DNA of 64,000 bases from Limiplasma sp045538465 (GCA_045538465.1 JAZSRK010000017.1:1-64000); one strand, 5' to 3'. Positions 50,640 through 61,092 are shown, numbered from the stretch's first letter. Notes: generated from the sequence alone by a model not told the origin. A program made the numbers and translations.

Positions 50640-51281
50640 ATGACGAATGACTATCAATTTGTTTATGGTAGGTCTAATGCAGATAAGGTGGAAGGATTGG
50701 TACCCAATCCCTACCGCAGAATGACCGTCAGCGATTCTGTCGATATGTCTGACAGCATTTGGGATAGCCGTACCGGCCGTCTGGTCTCTGATGCAACAGA
50801 AGAGCGCCGTCGCCGTCGAGTGCAGGGCATGACCATTGAACTGAATCATCTGAACGAAAACGAAGCTCGCTGCTGTAAATGGGCGCAGTGGGGCGTGCTG
50901 GGCAAGCGCATCAATTTTTCTACCGCTATGGTCATTTTGATGGCGCTGTTTGTACTGTTTGGCATGTTTACTTTGAGCCACCGTTCTTCTTTGGAAGATT
51001 GGAATGACAAGTACGAGATCGCTATGCGCGGCGTTTCGCAGGTTCGCGAGGAGAACGACGCCATTCAAGAACGAATCGATAACGCTAAGCGGGAAGAGGA
51101 CATCACCTACAGGGCTGCCAATGAGCTGGGCATGATTCGTGCGGGCGACGCCCACACCATTCCGCTTACTGCAGTGGATGCATATCCCCAGCAGGCTGTG
51201 CAGACCGGTTATACCGCCGAAGTGGTGGTTGATGGTTGGGGCGAAGAGGAAACTGTACCGTATACGGCGAAAGTTGATTGA
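50640..51281 (+). CDS. FtsL-like septum protein
   Basis: The 213-residue protein has a cytoplasmic N-terminus (1-100), one membrane segment (about 99-117, STAMVILMALFVLFGMFTL) and a short external coiled coil (ERIDNAKREEDITYRAANELGMIRAGDA). This is the layout of FtsL/DivIC, which link the division proteins DivIB and FtsW-PBP. Sequence conservation in the family is low; position between mraZ and the PBP gene supports FtsL. The N-terminus is longer than usual. It starts three bases after mraZ. Confidence 0.8.
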   Translation: MTNDYQFVYGRSNADKVEGLVPNPYRRMTVSDSVDMSDSIWDSRTGRLVSDATEERRRRRVQGMTIELNHLNENEARCCKWAQWGVLGKRINFSTAMVILMALFVLFGMFTLSHRSSLEDWNDKYEIAMRGVSQVREENDAIQERIDNAKREEDITYRAANELGMIRAGDAHTIPLTAVDAYPQQAVQTGYTAEVVVDGWGEEETVPYTAKVD

Positions 51282-51372
51282 TTTGTAAAAAGACCACTGT
51301 TTTGGTCGGAAGTATCATAACCACAGGCTGAAAAGCATACAACCCATTATCAAGCATAATGGGGGAAGGTGT

Positions 51373-53493
51373 ATGCAAACTGAGCTACATGTGCGCAGAA
51401 GAATACTGGGGCTTTTGGTTTTGTTTGCCTTTGTATTTTTGGTATTGTTTCTGCGCATCGCATATTTGACTACCTTTCGCTCTGCCGCGCTTACACAGCG
51501 CGGCATTCGTCAATGGACCCGAGAAGGCACCGTCTATGCCAGACGTGGACGCATTTTGGATCGAAACGGCGAAACGCTGGTAATGAGTGCAACGGCGTAC
51601 ATCGTTAACGCTGACCCCAGAAAGATCGAAGATCCTGAGGCGTTTGCTGCACTGGTCGCTCCGGTGCTTTCCATCAGTGAAGAAACCGTGCTCAGCCGCA
51701 TCAGCGACCGAACAAAAGCTTCTGTCACATTAAAAAGGCAAGTTTCTGCAGAAGTGGTGGATGTGCTGCGCAAGTTGCAGCTCAGCAGCGACGAGACGAT
51801 AGCTGCACTGGCGAATGCAATATTGTTTGATGAGGATGTTCGCAGAGTGTATCCTCGGGGTGCGTTTCTTGTGCAGGCACTTGGGTTGACCAACATCGAC
51901 AACGTTGGTCAGTCGGGCATTGAGATGCAATACGATCAGCTGCTCAGAGGCGTTGAGGGACGAATTCTCAGAACGGTGGACGGGCATAACAATACCGTAT
52001 ATGATAGCGGCAATCTCTACGTGGAGCCGCAGGATGGCAACGACCTGAAGCTGACCATTGATGTCAACATTCAGGAGATCTGCGAAAAGGCGATGCGGGA
52101 ATGCTATCAGGTAAACAAGGCGCAGGCCGTGCACGTTATCGCTATGGATCCCTATACCGGAGCAATATTGGCGATGTGCTCCAAACCGGATTACGACCCC
52201 AACGACCCGCCCCGCAACGAAGCGGATGCCTTGCAGCAGCTGATGCGTATTCGCCTCATCTGCGATGCCTACGAGCCCGGTTCCACGTTTAAGATCCTTA
52301 CGGCAGCTGCAGCGCTGGATAGTGGTATCACAACCCCGGAGGAAGGATTCTATTGCTCCGGCAAGATCAAAGTGGATGGCGATACGATCCGCTGCTGGGG
52401 CAATCCCCACGAAAGCGAGAGCATGGCGCAGGCTTTGGAAAACAGCTGCAATCCGGTGTTTGTGGAACTGGCGCTGCGCATAGGGCCCGAACGATTCTAC
52501 AGCTATATCCACGCCTTCGGTCTTGGTGTGAAAACCAATGTTGACTTACAGGGGGAGGGAAGTGGTATACTGATACCGGTCAGATCTGTCAAGAATGTGG
52601 ATCTGGCACGGATCGGTTTCGGGCAGAGCATTGCGGTCACACCGCTGCAGTTGCTTACAGCAGCCTGCTCCGTCATCAATGGCGGGCGGCTGATGCGCCC
52701 CTATCTTGTTGCGGAAGTGCTCACGCCGGAGGGGGAGGTTCTGCAAAGAACGCAACCCAAGGTGGTCGCCCACCCTATCAGCGAAGAAACCTCCATGACC
52801 ATGCGGCTTCTTCTGGAAAATGTGGTCAGTGTGGGCGGTGCCAAAAATGCCCGGATAGACGGTTACCGCATCGGCGGAAAAACCGGCACGGCACAGGTTT
52901 ACAAGGACGGGCGCATCGTTAGCAATGTTCACATCGGTTCCTTTCTGGGCTTTGCTCCGGCAGACGACCCGAAGATCGCCCTGTTGGTGATCGTAGACGA
53001 GGCAGATGTGCCGGTGGACTACGGCGGCACAACAGCAGCTCCCTTCGCTCGACAAATTCTTGCGGATGTGTTACCTTATTTAGGTGTCGAGAGCAATGCC
53101 GGAGAGACGGAACAAATCGTTCTGCCGGATGTGAAGGGGCAAGCGCTGTGGCAAGCAAGGCAACAGATGGAAGGCCTTGGCTTTACCGTGTTGACAGACG
53201 GCGGCGATGGCAGCGCACCCGTGACGGCGCAAATGCCGCGCGCAGGCGCATCTCTGGCGAAGGGCGGGCAATTGATGCTCTATACGCAACAGCAGCCGGA
53301 GGCGGAGACGTTGGTCTGCGTACCCGATCTGTATGGTCTTTCACTGGCTGAAGCTTCCGCAATGCTGCGGCGGCGGGGGCTGGAGATGGAATTGGACGGC
53401 AGCGGCTTCGCTGTTGAACAGGTTCCGGCAGCGGGCGAATTTGTTTCACCCGGAACGCTCGTAAAAGTAACATTTGTTTTCCCAAACCCATAA
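51373..53493 (+). CDS. Division-type penicillin-binding protein with PASTA domains (FtsI/SpoVD-like)
   Basis: The 706-residue class B PBP has an N-terminal membrane anchor (about 12-32), a dimerisation domain and a transpeptidase domain with S304-T-F-K307, S358-C-N360 and K503-T-G505. Two C-terminal PASTA domains follow (about 578-640 and 645-706). It cross-links septal peptidoglycan together with FtsW. SpoVD or FtsI orthology cannot be settled without a tree. The ATG is preceded by GGGGGAAGG. A gap of 91 bp separates it from the ftsL-like gene. Confidence 0.94.
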   Translation: MQTELHVRRRILGLLVLFAFVFLVLFLRIAYLTTFRSAALTQRGIRQWTREGTVYARRGRILDRNGETLVMSATAYIVNADPRKIEDPEAFAALVAPVLSISEETVLSRISDRTKASVTLKRQVSAEVVDVLRKLQLSSDETIAALANAILFDEDVRRVYPRGAFLVQALGLTNIDNVGQSGIEMQYDQLLRGVEGRILRTVDGHNNTVYDSGNLYVEPQDGNDLKLTIDVNIQEICEKAMRECYQVNKAQAVHVIAMDPYTGAILAMCSKPDYDPNDPPRNEADALQQLMRIRLICDAYEPGSTFKILTAAAALDSGITTPEEGFYCSGKIKVDGDTIRCWGNPHESESMAQALENSCNPVFVELALRIGPERFYSYIHAFGLGVKTNVDLQGEGSGILIPVRSVKNVDLARIGFGQSIAVTPLQLLTAACSVINGGRLMRPYLVAEVLTPEGEVLQRTQPKVVAHPISEETSMTMRLLLENVVSVGGAKNARIDGYRIGGKTGTAQVYKDGRIVSNVHIGSFLGFAPADDPKIALLVIVDEADVPVDYGGTTAAPFARQILADVLPYLGVESNAGETEQIVLPDVKGQALWQARQQMEGLGFTVLTDGGDGSAPVTAQMPRAGASLAKGGQLMLYTQQQPEAETLVCVPDLYGLSLAEASAMLRRRGLEMELDGSGFAVEQVPAAGEFVSPGTLVKVTFVFPNP

Positions 53494-53509
53494 GGATGGA
53501 GGAATACCA

Positions 53510-54967
53510 ATGCTGTTAAAGGATTTGCTGACAGAGGTACCGTGCATTGCGGAAACCACCGGAAATATGATGGTCGAGATCGATCACCTGATCACCGACA
53601 GCCGTGAACAAACTGTCAACGGTCTGTTCTTCTGCATTCCCGGTGCACGGGTGGATGCCCACGATTTTGCACCGCAGGCAGTAGCGAATGGTTGCGTGGC
53701 TTTGGTGGTAGAACGCATTCTGCCCCTGCCTGTGCCGCAATTGCGGGTGGAAAATGTCCGTTCTGCAGTTGCTTATATAGCAGCAGCCTTCTTTGGTCAC
53801 CCTGCACGCAGACTGCGCATGATCGGCATCAGCGGTACCAAGGGCAAAACCACTACCAGCTTCCTGCTGAAGGCGATCATGGAAAAAGCGGGCTATGCCA
53901 CTGGTCTTATCGGCACCACCGGCAACATGATCGGCGAAAAACGCATCAAAAGCAACCTGACCACCCCCGATCCCATCGACCTGCATCGCTGCCTTAAGCA
54001 AATGGTGGATGAGGGCGTGGAGGTAGTGGTAATGGAAGTGAGCGCCCACGCGGTGGATATGCACCGCTTGGATGGTATTACCTACGAAGCTGCTTGCTAC
54101 ACCAACTTGTCGCAGGATCATCTGGATTATTTCGGTACGATGGAGAACTATTTCGAAACGAAGAAAAGTTTCTTCATGCACGGAGCAGTGCTCAACGCTG
54201 CTTTGAATGAGGATGACGAGACCAGCGACAGGATCATCGACGACATCAGCATCCCGTACCTTACCTACGGTATCAGCTCGGAGGCCGATGTGTTTGCCCG
54301 TGATATCGAGATCACCGAAAATGGTGTTTCTTTCTCCATCCAGCTCAGGGGCGAGGAGGATATGGCTGTTAATATGCAGCTGACCGGCATGTTCAATGTG
54401 TATAACGCATTGGCTGCGGCTTCTCTTGCAATGATTGTTGGTGTGCAGAATTGCGATATCAAGCTGGGTCTGGAAAGTCTCAAAAATGTACCCGGACGTG
54501 TAGAAATGCTGGATACCCGTACCCCCTATAAAGTGATCCTTGATTATTCCCACTCCCCGGATGCGCTGGAAAACATTCTTTCCACCGTACGCACCTTCAC
54601 TCGCAATCGGCTGATCGTGCTTTTCGGTTGCGGCGGCGACAGAGATCAGGGCAAGCGCCCCATTATGGGCGAGATCGCGGGACGGTTGGCTGATTATTCC
54701 ATCCTTACCAGCGACAACCCCCGCACGGAAGACCCCATCGCCATTCTGGAAGCGATCGAGAACGGCGCCAAGGCAGTCGGCGGCAGCTATACGGTTATCG
54801 AAAACCGCCGTGAAGCCATCCGTTATGCCCTCAACATGGGTCGGGACGGCGATGTGATCATCCTCGCCGGTAAAGGGCATGAGACCTATCAGGAAATTAT
54901 GGGCGTAAAGCGTCCCTTTGACGAGAAGATCGTCGTTAACGAATTGCTTGCGGAAATGCAAGCTTGA
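53510..54967 (+). CDS. murE: UDP-MurNAc-tripeptide ligase MurE (meso-DAP type)
   Basis: The 485-residue ligase has the ATP motif GTKGKTTT (109-116), the carbamylated-lysine region and D402-N-P-R405, the motif that selects meso-diaminopimelate instead of lysine. It adds the third residue of the stem peptide. This tells us the organism has DAP-type peptidoglycan. ATG at 53510 follows GGAGG by seven bases. murF, often next, is absent. Confidence 0.96.
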   Translation: MLLKDLLTEVPCIAETTGNMMVEIDHLITDSREQTVNGLFFCIPGARVDAHDFAPQAVANGCVALVVERILPLPVPQLRVENVRSAVAYIAAAFFGHPARRLRMIGISGTKGKTTTSFLLKAIMEKAGYATGLIGTTGNMIGEKRIKSNLTTPDPIDLHRCLKQMVDEGVEVVVMEVSAHAVDMHRLDGITYEAACYTNLSQDHLDYFGTMENYFETKKSFFMHGAVLNAALNEDDETSDRIIDDISIPYLTYGISSEADVFARDIEITENGVSFSIQLRGEEDMAVNMQLTGMFNVYNALAAASLAMIVGVQNCDIKLGLESLKNVPGRVEMLDTRTPYKVILDYSHSPDALENILSTVRTFTRNRLIVLFGCGGDRDQGKRPIMGEIAGRLADYSILTSDNPRTEDPIAILEAIENGAKAVGGSYTVIENRREAIRYALNMGRDGDVIILAGKGHETYQEIMGVKRPFDEKIVVNELLAEMQA

Positions 54968-54987
54968 ACACGAAGGAGTGACTCGCC

Positions 54988-56010
54988 ATGCTAAGGCTGA
55001 TTCTTGCTTTGATTCTTTCTTTGGTCGCTATGCTGCTGATCGGGCCCCGGGTGTTGCCCATCCTGCGCAAGATGAAGTTTGGTCAGACCATCTACGAGTT
55101 GGGGCCGCAGAGCCATCAGGTAAAGCAGGGTACCCCTACGATGGGCGGTCTGATGTTTGCTGGTGTTTCCAGTGTGATCGCGCTGGTGCTTTGCTTGTTC
55201 AGCCTGAAAAACGGCTTCTGGGATTTTAGCCTTGCTCTGATCGCAGTCTCGCTGGGCAGCATGCTCATCGGCTTTGTGGATGACTACATCAAGGTGGTCA
55301 AAAAGCGCAATCTGGGTCTCATTTGGTGGCAGAAGATCATTGGTCAGGTGGCAGTCGCTGTAGCCTTTTCGGCCTATTGCTACTTTAACCCCTATGTGGG
55401 CAGCAAGGTGCTGGTACCCTTCTTTAACGTGGAATGGGATCTTGGCTGGACCTATATCCCCCTTATGAGCATGGTCATGATCTTTATGATCAATTCTGCC
55501 AACCTGCAGGATGGTCTGGATGGGCTGCTCAGCAGCGTTTCTGTTATCGGCAGCGCTGCGTGGGGCATCATTGCATTGGTGATCATGCTGGGCATTGGCG
55601 CAGATGCTCCTGCTGAAACGGTAGCCAACTACGGCAACCTTGCTATTTTTGCCATGGCGCTTGCTGGTGCATTGATGGGTTTTTTGCGCTTCAACCACTA
55701 TCCGGCCAGCGTTTTCATGGGCGATACGGGCAGTATGTATATTGGCGGTGCCATGGTGGGCATGGCCATGCTTCTGAAATTGCCCCTGTTTATGCTGCTC
55801 ATTTGCTTTACCATGATCGCTTCTTCTCTGAGCGTGATCATCCAGCGGATCTATTTCAAGGTGACCCACGGCAAACGCATTTTCAAAATGTCGCCTATCC
55901 ATCATCATTTTGAATTGAGCGGCATGACGGAGACCCAGATCGTGGCGATGTATGCCATTGTGGAGGGCTTGCTCTGCTTGATGGCGCTTTTGTCCATCAT
56001 CTGTATATAA
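54988..56010 (+). CDS. mraY: Phospho-MurNAc-pentapeptide translocase MraY
   Basis: The 340-residue membrane enzyme has about ten segments and the MraY landmarks KFGQTIYELGPQSHQVKQGTPTMGG, GFVDDYIKV, NLQDGLDGL, FMGDTGSMYIGG and SPIHHHFELSGMTE. It moves phospho-MurNAc-pentapeptide to undecaprenyl phosphate to form lipid I. AAGGAG precedes ATG by nine bases. Confidence 0.97.
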   Translation: MLRLILALILSLVAMLLIGPRVLPILRKMKFGQTIYELGPQSHQVKQGTPTMGGLMFAGVSSVIALVLCLFSLKNGFWDFSLALIAVSLGSMLIGFVDDYIKVVKKRNLGLIWWQKIIGQVAVAVAFSAYCYFNPYVGSKVLVPFFNVEWDLGWTYIPLMSMVMIFMINSANLQDGLDGLLSSVSVIGSAAWGIIALVIMLGIGADAPAETVANYGNLAIFAMALAGALMGFLRFNHYPASVFMGDTGSMYIGGAMVGMAMLLKLPLFMLLICFTMIASSLSVIIQRIYFKVTHGKRIFKMSPIHHHFELSGMTETQIVAMYAIVEGLLCLMALLSIICI

Positions 56011-56049
56011 GCGTGGAGAACCACACCTGATTTGTGGAGGTGAACGGCT

Positions 56050-57411
56050 ATGAACTTGACAAATAAGCGTGTTTTGGTGCTGGGAATGGCACGAAGTGGT
56101 ATTGCTGCCGCCGAACTGCTTCTGCACCATGGTGCGATCCCCATTTTGGCAGATAGCAAGAGTGAAGATTCTTTCGGCGATTCTCTAAATAGCTTGCGTG
56201 GTACTGCCTGCCAGTTCCGTCTGGGTGAGGATCCTATTCCTTTGCTGGACGAAGCGGATATCCTGCTTATCAGCCCCGGTGTGCCCATCGATGCCCCTGT
56301 TGTGCTGGCTGCAAAGGAAAAAGGCGTAACGGTGACCGGCGAGCTGGAAATGGCTTCTGTGCTGCTTGGCGGCGATATGGTGGCTATTTCCGGTACCAAC
56401 GGAAAAACCACCACCACCACGTTGGTGGGCAAGATTTTTGAAAACGCAGGCTACGTTACCCACGTGGCCGGTAACATTGGCTATCCGCTGTCTGCTGTAG
56501 CGCGGGTGAGCAAGAAAACGGATGTGTCGGTGGTGGAAGTTTCCAGCTTCCAGTTGGAAAGCATCAAGACCTTCCATCCAAAAGTGGCTGCGCTTTTGAA
56601 TATTACCGAGGATCATCTGAACCGTCATGGTACCATGGCGCAGTATATCAAGCTCAAGCAGCGGCTGTTTGAAAACCAGAAGGCTACCGATGTTGCTGTG
56701 CTGAACATGGATGACCCGGTTTTGCTGAAGATGGCAGGCAAGCTGAAGGGACGAGTTGCATTCTTCAGCCGTACGCAAAAGGTGGAGAATGGCGCCTGCG
56801 TTGAGGATGACAAGATCGTTTGGAAATGGGACGGCGTTACCAAAACAGTTTGCAATGTGGATCAGGTGCTTATTCCCGGCCCGCATAATCTGGAAAACGC
56901 TTTGGCTGCAACGGCTATGACCTGCGCTATGGGCATCCCGACACCCATTATTCGCCATACGCTGTCGTCTTTTACCGGTGTGGAGCATCGCATCGAAAAA
57001 GTGCGCATCTTCCAGAGCGTTACCTACATTAACGATAGCAAGGGCACCAATGTGGATAGCACCATCAAAGCGGTGCAGAGCATGAAGGCCCCCACCGTAC
57101 TGATCCTTGGCGGTTACGACAAGCATACCGACTTTATGCCTCTGTGCAAGGAGATCGTTGAAAGCGACCAGATCGCAAAAGTGGTGGTCGTGGGTCAAAC
57201 AGCCAAACAGATCCAGCAACAGCTGGCAGAGGCTGGCTATACTGAAGTGACCCAGGCCTACAGCTTTGAAGAAGCCGTTGATACTGCTCGGGCATTGGCA
57301 GTGGCTGGCGGTAATGTATTGCTGTCTCCGGCTTGCGCCAGCTTCGATATGTTTCGCGATTTTGAGGAACGGGGCCGGGTCTTTAAAGAACTTGTAAACA
57401 ATCTTGAGTAA
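56050..57411 (+). CDS. murD: UDP-MurNAc-alanine:D-glutamate ligase MurD
   Basis: The 453-residue ligase has the N-terminal VLVLGMARSGIAAAELL, ATP motif GTNGKTTTT (115-123), EVSSFQLESI, NITEDHLNRH and INDSKGTNVDSTI. It adds D-glutamate to UDP-MurNAc-L-Ala. GGAGGTGA precedes ATG. No abnormality is seen. Confidence 0.97.
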   Translation: MNLTNKRVLVLGMARSGIAAAELLLHHGAIPILADSKSEDSFGDSLNSLRGTACQFRLGEDPIPLLDEADILLISPGVPIDAPVVLAAKEKGVTVTGELEMASVLLGGDMVAISGTNGKTTTTTLVGKIFENAGYVTHVAGNIGYPLSAVARVSKKTDVSVVEVSSFQLESIKTFHPKVAALLNITEDHLNRHGTMAQYIKLKQRLFENQKATDVAVLNMDDPVLLKMAGKLKGRVAFFSRTQKVENGACVEDDKIVWKWDGVTKTVCNVDQVLIPGPHNLENALAATAMTCAMGIPTPIIRHTLSSFTGVEHRIEKVRIFQSVTYINDSKGTNVDSTIKAVQSMKAPTVLILGGYDKHTDFMPLCKEIVESDQIAKVVVVGQTAKQIQQQLAEAGYTEVTQAYSFEEAVDTARALAVAGGNVLLSPACASFDMFRDFEERGRVFKELVNNLE

Positions 57412-57489
57412 AGAAAACCCTTCCCACAGGTGGAAGAGATGTGTACAAATGCTAGCATCTTCATTCGCATGTGGGGAGGGTCTGCCTTT

Positions 57490-58626
57490 ATGCTGGCACA
57501 GAGGGAATTTGTCAACCGGCGTTATCTCAAACGAGCCAAAACACCTGTAGACAGCATGCTTGTTACGGTGCTTCTGCTATTGATCATGAGCGGTATTCTT
57601 ATTCTTTTCAGCGCCACCTACTATCAGGCGCTGCGCAAGGGAGACCCGCTTTTGGAGGTAAAGCGCCAGCTCATTGGCGTTGGGCTGGGCACTGTGTTGC
57701 TGCTCATTACCAGCAAGATCCCGTATGCCTTCTGGCGAAAAAAGCAGGTCGTCATCGCGGGTCTGGCGCTTAGTGCTGTTTTGCTGGTGTTGGTGATCAT
57801 CCCCGGCGTGGGCGTGTACCTGAACGGCTCCAGGCGCTGGCTCAATATTGCTGGTATGAGCTTTCAGCCCTCAGAGATGGCAAAGATCGCCTCAGTACTG
57901 TATCTGGCTGCAGCACTCGACCAACGGAAAGAACAGCTCAACCGGCTGGTGAGCGGCGTATTGCCGCTTTTGGTGGTTCCCGCTCTCTTTTTCATTCTCA
58001 TTTTGGAACAGCCCAACCTGTCCACAGCAGGCAGTATAATGATCACCGCAGTGCTGATGCTGCTGGTGGCCGGTGTAAAATGGCGGCATTTATCACTATT
58101 GGGGGTATGCGGGCTTTGCTTGGGCATGGTTTACGCATGGATCGAGCCTTATCGCAGGGAACGTTTGCTTTCGTTCCGGGATCCTTTTGCACAGATGAGC
58201 GATGAAGGGTACCAGCTGGCGCAATCGTTGATTGCCATCGGCTCAGGCGGCTTATTTGGCAGAGGGTTGGGGCAGGGGAGGCAGAAGTTTTCGTATCTGC
58301 CTTACCCGGAGAGCGATTTCATCTTTGCTATCGTTGGCGAAGACTTTGGTCTGCTAGGCTGTGCCGTAGTCATTTTGCTGTTTTTGGCTTTTACCTTTGC
58401 AGGCATGCGTATTGCCGTTAACTGTCCGGAACGGTACGGCAGCTTGCTGGCAGCTGGATTAACAGCAATGATCTCGCTGCAGGCCGCGCTGAACATTGCT
58501 GTGGTGATCGGCATGATGCCTACAACAGGGCTGCCATTGCCGTTTTTCAGCGCAGGCGGTACCTCTGTCAGCATGCTCATGGCATCGGCAGGCATCATCC
58601 TGAACGTGTCCAAAACCCATCGCTGA
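57490..58626 (+). CDS. ftsW: Lipid II polymerase FtsW (SpoVE-like)
   Basis: The 378-residue SEDS protein has about ten membrane segments and the family motifs VGVYLNGSRRWLNIAGMSFQPSEMAK, PNLSTAG, LGQGRQKFSYLPYPESDFIFAIVGEDFG and PTTGLPLPFFSAGGTS. It polymerises lipid II at the septum with the PBP encoded at 51373. ATG at 57490 follows GGGGAGGG by nine bases; an ATG at 57430 has no such site. murG, often next, is absent. Confidence 0.95.
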   Translation: MLAQREFVNRRYLKRAKTPVDSMLVTVLLLLIMSGILILFSATYYQALRKGDPLLEVKRQLIGVGLGTVLLLITSKIPYAFWRKKQVVIAGLALSAVLLVLVIIPGVGVYLNGSRRWLNIAGMSFQPSEMAKIASVLYLAAALDQRKEQLNRLVSGVLPLLVVPALFFILILEQPNLSTAGSIMITAVLMLLVAGVKWRHLSLLGVCGLCLGMVYAWIEPYRRERLLSFRDPFAQMSDEGYQLAQSLIAIGSGGLFGRGLGQGRQKFSYLPYPESDFIFAIVGEDFGLLGCAVVILLFLAFTFAGMRIAVNCPERYGSLLAAGLTAMISLQAALNIAVVIGMMPTTGLPLPFFSAGGTSVSMLMASAGIILNVSKTHR

Positions 58627-58693
58627 ACGCACTTTCACATATTTCGGTGCATTGCATAGGATGCTCCATGCAATGCTTACCGGAGGTGAAAGG

Positions 58694-59956
58694 ATGGACG
58701 TATTACGCATCCGCGGTGGCAGGCGGCTTACGGGAGAATGGACCGTACATACTGCCAAGAATGCTGCGCTGCCGATCATGGCAGCCGCAGTGCTTGCATC
58801 GGAGAGGACGGTGCTGGAAGCTTGTCCGCAGCTGAGCGATGTAAAACACATGGGGGAGATCCTGACAAAGTTGGGCTGCAAAGTCGTTTGCAGCGGCAAA
58901 ACGCTGGAGATCGATCCTCAGGGCATGAACAGCTGCGAAATGCCAGATGCGCTGGCCAAGAAGATCCGGTCTTCCATTTTTCTGCTGGGGCCTATTCTCA
59001 GCCGGTTTCATAAGGCATCGGTAACGTTTCCCGGCGGATGCGAGATCGGGCTTCGTCCCATCGACCTGCACCTGAGCGGGCTTAGACAGTTGGGCGTGGA
59101 GATCGGCGAAGAAGGCGGCGTCATTCACTGTGATGGACGGCATATGCAGGCGGGGGAGGTGCACTTGGACTACCCCAGCGTGGGTGCTACCGAGAACGTG
59201 GTAATGGCGGCTGTGCTTCTCAAGGGCAGAACGGTGCTCCACAATGCGGCACGGGAACCGGAGATCGCCGATCTGCAGCGGTTTCTCAACTGTATGGGGG
59301 CCAAAGTGAGCGGCGCGGGCAGCAACACCATCGTAGTGGAGGGCGTGCGAAAGTTGCGCGGTGTGACCTATACCCCCATGCCGGATCGGATCGCCGCTGG
59401 AACCATGCTGGCGGCAGTTGCCATCACCGGCGGCACGGTCAGGCTAAAAAACGTACCTACCGATGATATGCATGCAGTGTTTTCGAAGCTGCGGGAGATG
59501 GGCTGTGTGCTCAATTTGCACGATGGCAGCGCTGTACTGCATGCACCGGAACGGCTATCTCAGTTTGCAAGTTTGCAGACTCAACCGCACCCGGGTTTTC
59601 CTACCGATATGCAAGCGCAAATGCTGGCACTGGCTACGGTGGCAAGCGGGGTCTCCGTCATTGTGGAGAACGTGTTTGAAAACCGTTTCGGGCATGTGGG
59701 CGATCTGAATCGCATGGGTGCAGATGTGCTTATCAACGGTAGAACGGCCGTCATCAGAGGCGTGCGGGAGCTGCATGGCACCAATGTGACCGCGAGGGAT
59801 CTGCGGGGCGGCGCAGCGCTGGCTTTGGCTGGGCTTCGCGCAAGCGGCGAAACAGTTATCGAACAAGCACAGCTGATCGACCGGGGTTATGAACAGTTTG
59901 AAAATGCGCTGGCTTCTCTGGGCGCAGAGATAAAGCGCGAACAGATAGATCCTTAA
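58694..59956 (+). CDS. murA: UDP-GlcNAc 1-carboxyvinyltransferase MurA
   Basis: The 420-residue protein has K22-N23 (TAKNAALPIM) and the catalytic loop PGGCEIGLRPIDLH with C116, matching C115 of E. coli MurA; enzymes with this cysteine are normally sensitive to fosfomycin. It makes the first committed precursor of peptidoglycan from UDP-GlcNAc, so it depends on the hexosamine genes at 23433-26237. GGAGGTGAAAGG directly precedes ATG at 58694. Confidence 0.96.
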   Translation: MDVLRIRGGRRLTGEWTVHTAKNAALPIMAAAVLASERTVLEACPQLSDVKHMGEILTKLGCKVVCSGKTLEIDPQGMNSCEMPDALAKKIRSSIFLLGPILSRFHKASVTFPGGCEIGLRPIDLHLSGLRQLGVEIGEEGGVIHCDGRHMQAGEVHLDYPSVGATENVVMAAVLLKGRTVLHNAAREPEIADLQRFLNCMGAKVSGAGSNTIVVEGVRKLRGVTYTPMPDRIAAGTMLAAVAITGGTVRLKNVPTDDMHAVFSKLREMGCVLNLHDGSAVLHAPERLSQFASLQTQPHPGFPTDMQAQMLALATVASGVSVIVENVFENRFGHVGDLNRMGADVLINGRTAVIRGVRELHGTNVTARDLRGGAALALAGLRASGETVIEQAQLIDRGYEQFENALASLGAEIKREQIDP

Positions 59957-59981
59957 AACACATAAGAAGGGAAGGGTGCAT

Positions 59982-60878
59982 ATGAATAAGAGGAACAATG
60001 CGCGCAACGATCGGCCGGTTGAAGAACAGTATCAGGCTTATGGAGAATACACATATTCCCATCGCTTCGATGAGAGTGATACCGCAAATCTGCAGCAGCC
60101 TACCGGGCAGATCGCCCCAGAACCTCAGATGCCTCGCCCAGCCAAACCCCGCCGCAGCGGCAGTGGTTTCTTCCGTTTTTTTGTACTGCTGTCTATTCTG
60201 ACCATTGGCATCGTCATCATGCTCCAGACGGTTTTCCGTCTGGAGGCTGTCTGCGTTATCGGGCACGAGACCCATACGGCGCAAGAAGTGATCAACGCCA
60301 GCGGTCTTACCTATGGGCAGAGCATTTTCTCGATCCGTGAAAACGATGTTGCGCGCAGCTTAGAGAGCGACTACACCCTTATTTTTCGTGGGATGCAGGT
60401 GAAACACCCCAATCTGGTGTATTTGCATGTGGAGGAGCGCGAGCCTGTAGCGCTGATGCAATGGCTGGGCGTGTATTATGTTCTGGATAAGGATGGGCTT
60501 GTTATGGATGAGACCACCAGCACCGAGCTGGTGGGCACGCTGCCGTTGGTGTCTGGCATTCGAGTGTCGGGAGCGCATAAGGGGCATTTCCTCACAGTAA
60601 ACAGCCAGACGCAGCTGGACGCCTACCGCCAATTGATCGTAGAGCTGAACAAACAAAACTATGCAAGCCAGATCACAGAAATTCGTCTGAGTAATCCGGA
60701 TAATATCTATCTGGTTACGGTAGAAGGCATCAGTGTTCGGGTGGGCAAACCTGAAGATTTAAAGCATAAGGTGCAGGCCCTCAGAACAACGATCGCTTAT
60801 CTGCGCGCGCTTGGAGAGACCGCAGGTGTGCTGGATGTAAGCAATTCTGGAGAGGTGAAATACCGTTCAGATAACTAA
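59982..60878 (+). CDS. Division protein FtsQ/DivIB
   Basis: The 298-residue protein has a charged cytoplasmic N-terminus (1-60), one membrane segment (about 63-85, GFFRFFVLLSILTIGIVIML), a POTRA domain (FRLEAVCVIGHETHTAQEVINASGLTYGQSIFSI) and a beta domain to the end. It stabilises FtsL and DivIC at the septum. ATG at 59982 follows AAGGGAAGGG; a GTG two codons earlier is less likely. Confidence 0.92.
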   Translation: MNKRNNARNDRPVEEQYQAYGEYTYSHRFDESDTANLQQPTGQIAPEPQMPRPAKPRRSGSGFFRFFVLLSILTIGIVIMLQTVFRLEAVCVIGHETHTAQEVINASGLTYGQSIFSIRENDVARSLESDYTLIFRGMQVKHPNLVYLHVEEREPVALMQWLGVYYVLDKDGLVMDETTSTELVGTLPLVSGIRVSGAHKGHFLTVNSQTQLDAYRQLIVELNKQNYASQITEIRLSNPDNIYLVTVEGISVRVGKPEDLKHKVQALRTTIAYLRALGETAGVLDVSNSGEVKYRSDN

Positions 60879-60946
60879 ATATGAGCTACCAGTTTGTAAC
60901 AATTTCGATTTCATCAAGAAAAAAAGAAAAAAAGCTTGGAATATGC

Positions 60947-60975
60947 TTGCGAATTCCTCCCAAAACGGTTACAAT
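60947..60975 (+). promoter_or_regulatory. Promoter of ftsA-ftsZ
   Basis: TTGCGA (60947-60952) and TACAAT (60970-60975) are separated by 17 bp, about 118 bp before ftsA. The two filament genes may thus be expressed apart from the rest of the cluster. Confidence 0.65.
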
Positions 60976-61092
60976 AAATTGTGGTACTTTGGGTGCCTCT
61001 TTTGTGCGCATACATAAACGCATATTTGAAGCATCTTTCTGCAAGCAGACAAATCGTCTGCATCGACTCCTGATGAACGGGGAATGCTTGAT